This document shows, piece after piece, positions 50,784-59,906 of a DNA stretch of 64,000 bases; position 1 is the first letter of the stretch, and each line of letters starts with the position of its first letter. Source of the DNA: Diplonema papillatum (lineage: Eukaryota; Euglenozoa; Diplonemea; Diplonemida; Diplonemidae); NCBI GenBank assembly GCA_030068145.1, contig JAPJBO010000766.1:45979-109978 (forward strand). Reading direction: 5' to 3'. The translations under genes and the position numbers were made by a program. The notes under the pieces are model-generated. The model was not told the DNA's origin, made no database searches, and saw nothing but the letters and a program-made list of their open reading frames with translations.

Positions 50784-51147
50784 AGATCCCACAAAGATGG
50801 TGAACTATGCCTGGATAGGACGAAGCCGGGGGAAACCCTGGTGGAGGTTCGTTGCGGTGTTGACAGGCAATTCGCTCGTCAAAGCTGTGTATAGGGGCGA
50901 AAGACAACGAACCATCTAGTAGCTGGTTCACCCCGAAGTTTCCCTCAGGGTAGCCAGAACCAAAACAAGGAGTTACGCCAAGGTAAAGCGAATGATTGGA
51001 GGCATTGGGGAAATCGCTTCCCCGACCTATCCTCAAACTTTAAATGGGCGTGAGCAGAGGGGTTACTTCATTGAACTCTGACGTAGAATCCTGGTTCTAA
51101 GAGGGCCACTTCTGGTAAGCAGGACTGGCGACGCGGGATGAAACCGA
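50784..51147 (+). rRNA. LSU (25-28S) rRNA gene fragment
   Basis: It contains CACAAAGATGGTGAACTATG, CCTGGATAGGACGAAGCCGG, GGAAACCCTGGTGGAGGTTC, TAGGGGCGAAAGACAACGAA, CCATCTAGTAGCTGGTTCAC, AAGTTTCCCTCAGGGTAGCC, TCCTCAAACTTTAAATGGGC and GTAAGCAGGACTGGCGACGC, GGGATGAAACC, the successive landmarks of the LSU region around the middle of the molecule. Only about 360 bp is present, flanked by non-rRNA repeats, so it is a fragment and not a functional gene. Confidence 0.92.
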
Positions 51148-51399
51148 GTTTAAAGACAGCAACCGGGGCCAGGCCAGCATGCTGGAACAGGGGATTGAAA
51201 TCCCTATGCCTCAGAGCAGCGAGGGGTCCACATCTGGAGGACAACCAACTTTCGTTGGTGAAGACGATCAGGCTTGGATTGAGGTTTGTGGTGGGGTAAA
51301 AAAGGGTCGTGTGCCTGGATTCGGCAAAATTCAGCCGTGTCCAAAGCCTACGCCGAAAGCCTCCGACTATCCATCGTCGACTTCCACTCATTTAGTCAA

Positions 51400-51565
51400 C
51401 CAGTTAGCACACATCGAGGGAAAGGGGGGAAGCTTACCCGCCGAAAACCCTTCTAGAAGCAACCGGGGCCACACGTCCAGGGAAAGGGGGGAAGCCTACC
51501 CGCCGAAAACCCTTCTAGAAGCAACCGGGGCCACACATCCAGGGAAAGGGGGGAAGCTTACCTTT
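51400..51565 (+). repeat. Three 59-61-bp units upstream of the TFIIIC gene
   Basis: AGGGAAAGGGGGGAAGCYTACC and CCGAAAACCCTTCTAGAAGC, AACCGGGGCCACACRTCC recur. The frame stays open through them but the translation is simply repeat text, so they are taken as 5' flank. Confidence 0.85.
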
Positions 51566-51604
51566 GATGTAAGGATAATCGCGAAAAAGCGAAACCTGAG
51601 GCAT

Positions 51605-52003
51605 ATGGACGACCTGCTGGAGTCTGAAGTCGACGTGCTGGAAGACGAGCAAGATGTGATCATCGAGCTACCGGACTACGAAAATCTGATGATCGACATG
51701 CAAGACCAAGAAACGCAGTTTATCGGACTCGATACCGACCTGCCCATCCTGCGAATCGGCGACAAGCTCTACGAAGGGCGGTGGGGCGAGATATGCGGCA
51801 GCGGCGTTGTGCTAACAGAGGACCTGCAGCACGTTGCAACGACTACGAAGTGTCTGAAGTTCTCCAGGTGCTTGCCCGTCTACCATGACAAAGCGGGCAA
51901 CCTCCCCATCAGCGGCGCCCACGAGAATGCGTCGAACATCTTGAAGCACATGTCGGAGAAGGGCATCCTTCAGTATGGGCTCCATCTTCTTACAATAGTA
52001 TAA
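51605..52003 (+). CDS. TFIIIC tau55/GTF3C6-like subunit (triple-barrel domain)
   Basis: From ATG at 51605 the 132-aa product reads MDDLLESEVDVLEDEQDVII, then ELPDYENLMIDMQDQETQFI, GLDTDLPILRIGDKLYEGRW and GEICGSGVVLTED. The order (V)IIELPDYxN, xxGLDTxxPILxIGxxxYxGxW, then GxxVVLxED is that of the TFIIIC triple-barrel domain of yeast Tfc7 and human GTF3C6, which joins the tau95 subunit in the RNA polymerase III assembly factor that binds tRNA-gene promoters. Length suits a compact family member. The C-terminus (HENASNILKHMSEKGILQYG) is not recognised. The frame is open upstream to 51179, but that part is repeat sequence, so the internal Met was chosen. AT-rich AATAATATTAATTATT after the stop may include a polyadenylation signal. 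Confidence 0.65.
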   Translation: MDDLLESEVDVLEDEQDVIIELPDYENLMIDMQDQETQFIGLDTDLPILRIGDKLYEGRWGEICGSGVVLTEDLQHVATTTKCLKFSRCLPVYHDKAGNLPISGAHENASNILKHMSEKGILQYGLHLLTIV

Positions 52004-52019
52004 TAATATTAATTATTTT

Positions 52020-52424
52020 TTTAGCCACATGCAATGTGTGAGGAAACTGAACCGCTCAAGTAGGACCTTCTGATCATGATCATTTGCCAAATTTGCCACC
52101 TGAAACCACGTCCAGGATTTGGGCTCAGGGTAGTGCGGTCAACGAAAAGTCTAGTTTCCCTTTCTACTTTCTCCTACTCTCGCGGTGTACGGTTTTGTCA
52201 CTCCCGAGAGCGACGACGCCACGCACTTCGAAAAGCGCAACGTTCGTTTCTACCCGCAAACCTCTCTGAGCTATTCTACACTCTTCTCTACTTAGAGCCA
52301 TGGTGCGAACAATGGACCGGTACGGTTTACAGGGGCAACTCCTGCTCAACTTGTAAGACGTGGAGAGCCCAAGAGTACTCACCTATCCTGGCGAGAACTT
52401 GGTGTCGGTCACAAATTGTTTCGA
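52020..52424. other. 3' flank of the TFIIIC gene
   Basis: Position 52312-52420 is a diverged copy of 36170-36290. No other feature is recognised. Confidence 0.5.
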
Positions 52425-52585
52425 ACCTGACTCGTCTAAGCGAGCAAGTAAAGTGTACACGAAAGAAGCCATGCATGCCCCCCCAAACCCACCCAGTACG
52501 TATTAGCTTTAAAAGAACCCATTCGACGAAGGTCACCCGGAGACTCTAAAATCTCAGATTCTCAAGCGAACTATAACTCTAATAA
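52425..52585 (+). repeat. Leader module with long upstream dispersed sequence, copy 2
   Basis: AAGAAGCCATGCATGCCCCC, CAGTACGTATTAGCTTTAAA, GAACCCATTCGACGAAGGTC, ACCCGGAGACTCTAAAATCT, then AAGCGAACTATAACTCTAAT. It matches 42590-42765, but no gene start follows directly. Confidence 0.9.
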
Positions 52586-52679
52586 TCGGTGTCGGTCGCA
52601 AGAGCCATGGACATGGCAAGACACGCGCGCTAGAATAAGTCGAATAGTCGATGATGTGATAGGTGTCACGGGGGGGCCT

Positions 52680-53150
52680 TCACGACACTGTTGACCGCAC
52701 CTTAATTGAGCCGCGGTCGCCGATCCCCCAACCGCCAGCATCATGTACTTGATGCGACGCGGAACCAGTGCTGACAGCACCGCCCGGCGAATAGAGGGCC
52801 ACAAACGTGGCAAATCGACCGGTCGGGGGGTGCTTAGCAGCCAATGGCCTGATGGCTGAGTGCACACCTAAGCAGGGCTGCATCCTCGTGTTGTAGCCGT
52901 GTTGTGTATAAGGCTTCGTGGGGGCCTGGTCAACCACCTCATCATGACAGTGATTGGACAGCCGGGATGCCGGGGGCGGGTCTCCATGAAGAAGAGAAAA
53001 GTAAAGCAAGACCTGCCCCCTGCGCCTGCTGTCTCCGGCTGCTTCGGCAGACGACACATACTACTGCTACTACTACTACGTTTGGCACTAACTGCGGCCT
53101 GCTGCTGATTTGTCATCAAGCAAGTTGAACAATCCGCTGTGCCAATTCCC
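52680..53150 (-). repeat. Inverted partial copy of 25840-26100
   Basis: TGTAGCCGTGTTGTGTATAA, CTGGTCAACCACCTCATCAT and GCAAGACCTGCCCCCTGCGC are the complement of stretches in the centrin-like intron (25860-26060), which are a dispersed repeat. Confidence 0.8.
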
Positions 53151-53189
53151 TCAGTAAACTGCAACACTATGCAACAAAGACACACGCAC

Positions 53190-54402
53190 AAGCACACGTA
53201 CTGCCACTACGGCAGATGCGAGGCGTACAATAGCATACTATGCCTTAAAGAAACCCTCACGACAATGGCCACCTGGAGACTATAAACTTGCACTCTAATA
53301 ATCATATACCTACTCCCCTCATACTACCCGCCTCCCAGCCTCAATGGTCAACCGGAGACCCTGAAACACCGAACCTCTAAACCACAAGAAACGCTAATAT
53401 CCCGGATTCACCCCGAGACTCTAAAATCCCGGATTGTCAAGCGCACTATAACTCTCGAATTCCCACCGAACGCGACTCGGCGCTGGCAACTGTCGCTAGT
53501 GAGCATCACCTGTAAACAAACACCTTTCGTTCCGATGCGGAATCTTCACCACTTTTTCTCCCACACAGCGAAAACGTGCGCAGGCCTGGGGACCAGGATC
53601 CCAAGCTCGCCGCGGCCACAGCGGCCACGCGGCCCATCCGAACACGCACAAGCACACGTCCTGCCACTACGGCAGATGCGAGGCGCACAATAGGCCTGAA
53701 AGAAACCCTCACGACAATGGCCACCTGGAGACTATAAACTTGCACTCTAATAATCATATACCTACTCCCCTCATACTACCCGCCTCCCAGCCTCAATGGT
53801 CAACCGGAGACCCTAAAACACCGAACCTCTAAACCACAAGAAACGCTAATATCCCGGATTCACCCGGAGACTCTAAAATCCCGGATTGTCAAGCGCACTA
53901 GAACTCTCGCATTCCCACCGAACGCGACTCGGCGCTGGCAACTGTCGCTAGTGAGCATCACCTGTAAACAAACACCTTTCGTTCCGATGCGGAATCTTCA
54001 CCACTTTTTCTCCCACACAGCGAAAACGTGCGCAGGCCTGGGGACCAGGATCCCAAGCTCGCCGCGGCCACAGCGGCCACGCGGCCCATCCGAACACGCA
54101 CAAGCACACGTACTGCCACTACGGCAGATGCGAGGCGCACAATAGGCCTTAAAGAAACCCTCACGACAATGGCCACCTGGAGACTATAAACTTGCACTCT
54201 AATAATCATATACCTACTCCCCTCATACTACCCGCCTCCCAGCCTCAATGGTCAACCGGAGACCCTAAAACACCGAACCTCTAAACCACAAGAAACGCTA
54301 ATATCCCGGATTCACCCGGAGACTCTAAAATCCCGGATTGTCAAGCGCACTATAACTCTCGCATTCCCACCGAACGCGACTCGGCGCTGGCAGCTGTCAC
54401 AA
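53190..54402 (+). repeat. Tandem 452-bp units: promoter region, first exon and intron of the repeat-protein gene
   Basis: CACGTACTGCCACTACGGCA, TGGCCACCTGGAGACTATAA, ACTTGCACTCTAATAATCAT, TCAATGGTCAACCGGAGACC, GATTCACCCGGAGACTCTAA and TGTCAAGCGCACTATAACTC recur in three copies 452-456 bp apart. In the first two, GTGAGC follows at the donor position and the intron and start of exon 2 are included. The third leads into the complete gene. Substitutions are very few. Confidence 0.95.
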
Positions 54403-54475
54403 GTGAGTGGCATTACCTGTAAACAAACACCTTTCGTTCCGATGCGGAATCTTCACCACTTTTTCTCCCACACAG
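54403..54475 (+). other. 5'-UTR intron of the repeat-protein gene
   Basis: GTGAGTGGC to TTTTTCTCCCACACAG, 73 nt, with a consensus donor and pyrimidine-rich acceptor. The upstream copies have GTGAGCATC. Confidence 0.6.
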
Positions 54476-54554
54476 CGAAAACGTGCGCAGGCCTGGGGAC
54501 CAGGATCCCAAGCCCGCCGCGGCCACAGCGGCCACGCGGCCCATCCGAACACGG

Positions 54555-55760
54555 ATGACACCTATTGCTCTTCCAGCGCAGACGGAAGCCCAGCTGCAAT
54601 TCCTCGATTCTGCAGCCCAGCCCGCCCAAACGCAGCCGAAGGCCGCAAGCTCGCAAGACCGTCCACCAGCACAAGCACCCCAGCAAGGCGCCGCCGTTCC
54701 AACGCAAACAGCACGCGTGCCTGAGGGCGCTTCGGAAGCGCAGAGGCAAGGTCCGGAACCCGCATCCAAACGCGCCCGAACGCAGCCGAGTGCCGCAAGC
54801 TCGCAAGACCGTCCACCAGCACCTGCACCCCAGCAAGGTGCCGCCGTTCCAACGCAAGTGCCTGACGGCGCTTCGGAAGCGCAGAGGCAAGGTCCGGAAC
54901 CCGCATCCAAACGCGCCCGAACGCAGCCGAATGCCGCAAGCTCGCAAGACCGTCCACCAGCACCTGCACCCCAGCAAGGCGCCGCCGTTCCAACGCAAGT
55001 GCCTGACGGCGCTTCGGAAGCGCAGAGGCAAGGTCCCGAACCATCCAAACGCGCCCGAACGCAGCCGAATGCCGCAGACCGTCCACCAGCACCTGCACCC
55101 CAGCAAGGCGCCGCCGTTCCAACACAAGTGCCTGACGGCGCTTCGGAAGCGCAGAGGCAAGGTCCCGAACCATCCAAACGCGCCCGAACGCAGCCGAGTG
55201 CCGCAAGCTCGCAAGACCGTCCACCAGCACCTGCACCCCAGCAAGGTGCCGCCGTTCCAACGCAAGTGCCTGACGGCGCTTCGGAAGCGCAGAGGCAAGG
55301 TCCCGAACCCGCATCCAAACGCGCCCGAACGCAGCCGAATGCCGCAAGCTCGCAGCAGGAGCTCCCCCCGTCTGCACCGCCGCAGGGCGCCCCCCCGCTC
55401 CAACGGGGTGCTGCGGCCCATCCCCGTACGGCCGAGCAGGGCCCGGAAGCCGCGCGCCCGCAGGCTCCGCCGGCGGCGCTGCCGTCTCAGGACAGCGCGC
55501 CGCCGCAGGGCGCCCTCGCTCCCGACAGCATCCCGGAGCCGGACTGCGCGCGCCACTTGTCCTTCGACGTGTCCCAGTCTTCGGCGCCGCAGAGTCCTTC
55601 TTACTCGCCTGTTGAAAGTACTCCAATGGAAATGGGCACCCAGGTGTCACAGACGCAGGAATCCGAAGTTGTCCTGGTGGCAGTCAAGGTGGAAGAATCG
55701 ACTCAGGATGAAGTCTTGATGGCAGTCAAGGTGGAAGAATCGACTCAGGATGAAATGTAG
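54555..55760 (+). CDS. Pro/Gln/Ala-rich tandem-repeat protein, function unknown
   Basis: From ATG at 54555 the 401-aa protein starts MTPIALPAQTEAQLQFLDSA and then has five repeats of 43-47 aa, each with SQDRPPAPAPQQGAAVPTQV, PDGASEAQRQGPEP and SKRARTQPNA. The KRAR element in every repeat is nuclear-localisation-like. A low-complexity Pro/Ala segment follows (PSAPPQGAPPLQRGAAAHPR). The C-terminus is different: HLSFDVSQSSAPQSPSYSPV, ESTPMEMGTQVSQTQESEVV and two copies of VAVKVEESTQDE or similar. SYSP/SPVESTP are possible phosphorylation sites and VKVE fits the SUMO consensus. No known domain is seen; a disordered nuclear protein is inferred. Long frames also open on the other frames and strand because of GC content, but only this one has a fitting start after an intron and a distinct C-terminus that is copied in the downstream array. 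Confidence 0.6.
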   Translation: MTPIALPAQTEAQLQFLDSAAQPAQTQPKAASSQDRPPAQAPQQGAAVPTQTARVPEGASEAQRQGPEPASKRARTQPSAASSQDRPPAPAPQQGAAVPTQVPDGASEAQRQGPEPASKRARTQPNAASSQDRPPAPAPQQGAAVPTQVPDGASEAQRQGPEPSKRARTQPNAADRPPAPAPQQGAAVPTQVPDGASEAQRQGPEPSKRARTQPSAASSQDRPPAPAPQQGAAVPTQVPDGASEAQRQGPEPASKRARTQPNAASSQQELPPSAPPQGAPPLQRGAAAHPRTAEQGPEAARPQAPPAALPSQDSAPPQGALAPDSIPEPDCARHLSFDVSQSSAPQSPSYSPVESTPMEMGTQVSQTQESEVVLVAVKVEESTQDEVLMAVKVEESTQDEM

Positions 55761-55884
55761 TGACCGTCTCGCCAGTTGAAAGCACTCCCATGGAAATGGG
55801 TACCATGCAGGGTCAAAACCTTGTGTCTTTTTGGTAAATGCTGCCGCGGGGCCGACAGAGCCCAAAAAAAAAAGTTGGATTTTT

Positions 55885-56065
55885 TTTTTAGTACTAACAA
55901 TCTTGTGGGTTGCCCTTCAATGTATTGTGCAGGCTAAAAAGGCGTAGGCAGCGTGTTTTGGTGGTTGATCAGAATTCCTTACCCGAATACACACAGGGTA
56001 AATACAAGTGGGAAAACGATCAACCGGCACGCACAAACAAAACGAAGCGCCTGTCTTTTTTGCTC
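55885..56065. repeat. Dispersed repeat family C, single copy
   Basis: ACTAACAATCTTGTGGGTTG, TGTGCAGGCTAAAAAGGCGT, TTGATCAGAATTCCTTACCC and CAACCGGCACGCACAAACAA match the array at 22040-22640. Confidence 0.85.
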
Positions 56066-56228
56066 AACTTCATCAAAAATTAGCGCAGTTTTTGTTCCAC
56101 ATTTATATTCTTTTTCAAAAACCCAATTTTCTTCCAGAAAAACTGGAAAAAATGGGTGGCCATTTTTTTCGGGTCTAAATTCCTCTTACCAAAAAGACAA
56201 GGTTCTGACCCTGCATGGTACCCACCAG

Positions 56229-58135
56229 GGCACCTTCTCGCCAGTTGAGAGCACTCCTAATGAAATGAGTTGTACCCAGGTGTCACAGACCCAGGAATCG
56301 GAAGTTGTCTTGGTGGCGGTGAAGGTGGGAGAATCGACTCAGGATGAAATGTAATGGCCTTCTCGCCAGTTGAGAGCACTCCTAATGAAATGAGTTGTAC
56401 CCAGGTGTCACAGACCCAGGAATCGGAAGTTGTCTTGGTGGCGGTGAAGGTGGGAGAATCGACTCAGGATGAAATGTAATGACCTTCTCGCCAGTTGAAA
56501 AAGCGCTTTCATGGAAATGAGTGTATCCAGGTGTCACATGGCGTAGAAGAGTTACAGCAGACTCAGGATGAAATGCAGTGACCTCCTCGCCATTTGAAAG
56601 CAAGCACACCCATGGAATTGAGCTGTACCCAGGTTTGTTGCAGCCCCAGGAGCTCGAGTCGCCTTGGTGGCTAAAGGTGGAAGAATCGACTCAGGATGAA
56701 ATGTAATGACCTTCTCGCCAGTTGAGAGCACTCCTAATGAAATGAGTTGTACCCAGGTGTCACAGACCCAGGAATCGGAAGTTGTCTTGGTGGCGGTGAA
56801 GGTGGGAGAATCGACTCAGGATGAAATGTAATGACCTTCTCGCCAGTTGAGAGCACTCCTAATGAAATGAGTTGTACCCAGGTGTCACAGACCCAGGAAT
56901 CGGAAGTTGTCTTGGTGGCGGTGAAGGTGGGAGAATCGACTCAGGATGAAATGTAATGACCTTCTCGCCAGTTGAGAGCACTCCTAATGAAATGAGTTGT
57001 ACCCAGGTGTCACAGACCCAGGAATCGGAAGTTGTCTTGGTGGCGGTGAAGGTGGGAGAATCGACTCAGGATGAAATGTAATGACCTTCTCGCCAGTTGA
57101 GAGCACTCCTAATGAAATGAGTTGTACCCAGGTGTCACAGACCCAGGAATCGGAAGTTGTCTTGGTGGCGGTGAAGGTGGGAGAATCGACTCAGGATGAA
57201 ATGTAATGACCTTCTCGCCAGTTGAGAGCACTCCTAATGAAATGAGTTGTACCCAGGTGTCACAGACCCAGGAATCGGAAGTTGTCTTGGTGGCGGTGAA
57301 GGTGGGAGAATCGACTCAGGATGAAATGTAATGACCTTCTCGCCAGTTGAAAAAGCGCTTTCATGGAAATGAGTGTATCCAGGTGTCACATGGCGTAGAA
57401 GAGTTACAGCAGACTCAGGATGAAATGTAATGACCTTCTCGCCAGTTGAAAAAGCGCTTTCATGGAAATGAGTGTATCCAGGTGTCACATGGCGTAGAAG
57501 AGTTACAGCAGACTCAGGATGAAATGCAGTGACCTCCTCGCCATTTGAAAGCAAGCACACCCATGGAATTGAGCTGTACCCAGGTTTGTTGCAGCCCCAG
57601 GAGCTCGAGTCGCCTTGGTGGCTAAAGGTGGAAGAATCGACTCAGGATGAAATGTAATGACCTTCTCGCCAGTTGAGAGCACTCCTAATGAAATGAGTTG
57701 TACCCAGGTGTCACAGACCCAGGAATCGGAAGTTGTCTTGGTGGCGGTGAAGGTGGGAGAATCGACTCAGGATGAAATGTAATGACCTTCTCGCCAGTTG
57801 AGAGCACTCCTAATGAAATGAGTTGTACCCAGGTGTCACAGACCCAGGAATCGGAAGTTGTCTTGGTGGCGGTGAAGGTGGGAGAATCGACTCAGGATGA
57901 AATGTAACGACCTTCTCGCCAGCTGAAAAAGCGCTTTCATGGAAATGAGTGTATCCAGGTGTCACATGGCGTAGAAGAGTTACAGCAGACTCAGGATGAA
58001 ATGCAGTGACCTCCTCGCCATTTGAAAGCAAGCACACCCATGGAATTGAGCTGTACCCAGGTTTGTTGCAGCCCCAGGAGCTCGAGTCGCCTTGGTGGCT
58101 AAAGGTGGAAGAATCGACTCAGGATGAAATGTAAC
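56229..58135 (+). repeat. Array of 3' ends of the repeat-protein gene, about 16 units
   Basis: Three unit types occur: a (about 125 bp, CTTCTCGCCAGTTGAGAGCA to AGGATGAAATGTAATGA), b (about 103 bp, with GTTGAAAAAGCGCTTTCATG) and c (about 125 bp, with CCATTTGAAAGCAAGCACAC), in the order aabc aaaaabbc aabc. Type a in frame encodes SPVESTPNEMSCTQVSQTQE, SEVVLVAVKVGESTQDEM and stop, the C-terminus of the gene at 54555-55760. Most a units are identical. Confidence 0.93.
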
Positions 58136-58394
58136 GAATCTCTCTTTGAAGACGCGAGAGGACAAAGCGGAAGATTGGTGTGCCCTGTCTGCATCTGGGC
58201 CGTCGCTCACAGTGAGTTCGCACCGCAGATTCAGAAGCCGAGCCCCACATCGTGGCAGTTGCTGCCTGTTGTCATCGACACAGCGAGCGTTGGAGTATTT
58301 CGAAGGATCGATCAACACATTCCTTGCTGGCGTGCGGCCTCTCGTTTTTTCCAGCCTTCGTTTGTCACAGTAGCACACCGTCGCTTCGCACGGC

Positions 58395-58640
58395 TGGTAC
58401 TGGTAGTCGTCTCCAAGAAGGGCGACAACATCGCGGTGGGGTGCATGGTCGACAGCTGCAAGGGTTGCACCCCGTGCCACGCTGGGGAAGAGCAGTCCTG
58501 CACCGAGGGAACGGTCAGACGTACGGGTCGAACGATCGCGCCACAGGCGACGCCACCCAAGGAGGCTACTCGAAACAACGTTGTCCGTGAAGACTTCGTG
58601 CTTCACGTACCTGAGTCTCGACCTCTCTAGGGCTGGGCCC
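58395..58640 (+). pseudogene. Internal ADH fragment, long
   Basis: From AAGAAGGGCGACAACATCGC (58417) the sequence follows intact ADH codons about 79-150, including the zinc loop VGCMVDSCKGCTPCHAGEEQ, then diverges after CCCCTTCTCT. Small indels break the frame near TCAGACGTACGGG. It is the least decayed ADH fragment. Confidence 0.9.
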
Positions 58641-58679
58641 CTTCTCTCCCCCCATTCCAATTAACTCGACCAGCAGGTT

Positions 58680-59700
58680 AGCACCGCACACATTCACGAG
58701 ATTGTACAGGATATAACGTCAAGAACTTCAAGAAAGGTGACAAAACAATGCAGTGGCGTGACAGCTGCAAGGCTTGCACCCTGTGTGCCATGCTGGAGAA
58801 GAGCAGTACTGCACCGAGGGAATGGTGCAGACATACACTTTTATACGAAACCACAATAAACGCAAGAATGCATCCCCATTCCAACTAGCTCCACCAGCAG
58901 GGTAGCACCGCACACATTCACGAGATTGTAGGGAAGGTTGTCACAGGGTATGACGTCAAGAACTTCGAGAAAGGTGACACAACAATGCAGTGGCGTGCAT
59001 GGTTGACAGCTGCCAGGGCTTGCACCCTGTGTGCCATGCTGGAGAAGAGCAGTACTGCACCGAGGGAATGGTGCAGACATACACTTTTATACGAAACCAC
59101 AATAAACGCAAGAATGCATCCCCATTCCAACTAGCTCCACCAGCAGGGTAGCACCGCACACATTCACGAGATTGTAGGGAAGGTTGCCACAGGGTATGAC
59201 GTCAAGAACTTCGAGAAAGGTGACACAACAATGCAGTGGCGTGCATGGTTGACAGCTGCCAGGGCTTGCACCCTATGTGCCATGCTGGAGAAGAGCAGTA
59301 CTGCACCGAGGGAATGGTGCAGACATGCGCTTTTATACGAAACCACAATAAACGCAAGAATGCATCCCCATTCCAACTAGCTCCACCAGCAGGGTAGCAC
59401 CGCACACATTCACGAGATTGTACAGGATATAACGTCAAGAACTTCAAGAAAGGTGACAAAACAATGCAGTGGCGTGACAGCTGCAAGGCTTGCACCCTGT
59501 GTGCCATGCTGGAGAAGAGCAGTACTGCACCGAGGGAATGGTGCAGACATACACTTTTATACGAAACCACAAGAAACGCAAGAATGCATCCCCATTCCAA
59601 CTAGCTCCACCAGCAGGGTAGCACCGCACACATTCACGAGATTGTAGGGAAGGTTGTCACAGGGTATGACGTCAAGAACTTCGAGAAAGGTGACACAACA
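58680..59700 (+). repeat. ADH promoter/zinc-loop chimeric array, units of 220-250 bp
   Basis: CACGAGATTGTA occurs at about 58695, 58919, 59166, 59410 and 59637, each followed by a decayed copy of ADH codons about 62-111 (GACGTCAAGAACTTC, GTGCCATGCTGGAGAAGAGC, ACCGAGGGAATGGTGCAGAC). Then comes a stretch matching the region before the intact gene (CTTTTATACGAAACCACAAT, AATGCATCCCCATTCCAACT, AGCTCCACCAGCAGG). Two sub-types alternate (with and without GCATGGTTGACAGCTGCCAG). Confidence 0.92.
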
Positions 59701-59794
59701 ATGCAGTGGCGTGCATGGTTGACAGCTGCCAGGGCTTGCACCCTATGTGCCATGCTGGAGAAGAGCAGTACTGCACCGAGGGAATGGTGCAGAC

Positions 59795-59870
59795 ATGCGC
59801 TTTTATACGAATTCACAATACACGCAAGAATGCATCCCCATTCCAACTAGCTCCACCAGCAGGTTGCCAA
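59795..59870 (+). promoter_or_regulatory. ADH promoter region
   Basis: CTTTTATACGAATTCACAAT and the block ending CACCAGCAGG lie 40-110 nt upstream of the ADH start. CTTTTATAC is a TATA-like element kept in every array unit. Confidence 0.4.
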
Positions 59871-59906
59871 CAACCACACCTCTTTCTAACCAAGAAACAA
59901 AAAACG

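Noticed and set aside
51179-51604. N-terminal extension of the TFIIIC-like protein
   Set aside because: The stretch is repeat sequence and the end of an rRNA fragment; the internal Met at 51605 begins the acidic segment before the conserved domain.
54453-55650. Minus-strand frames of 300-367 codons opposite the repeat-protein gene
   Set aside because: They mirror GC-rich repeats and continue past both ends of the gene without start or domain logic; the plus-strand frame has a fitting intron, start and C-terminus.
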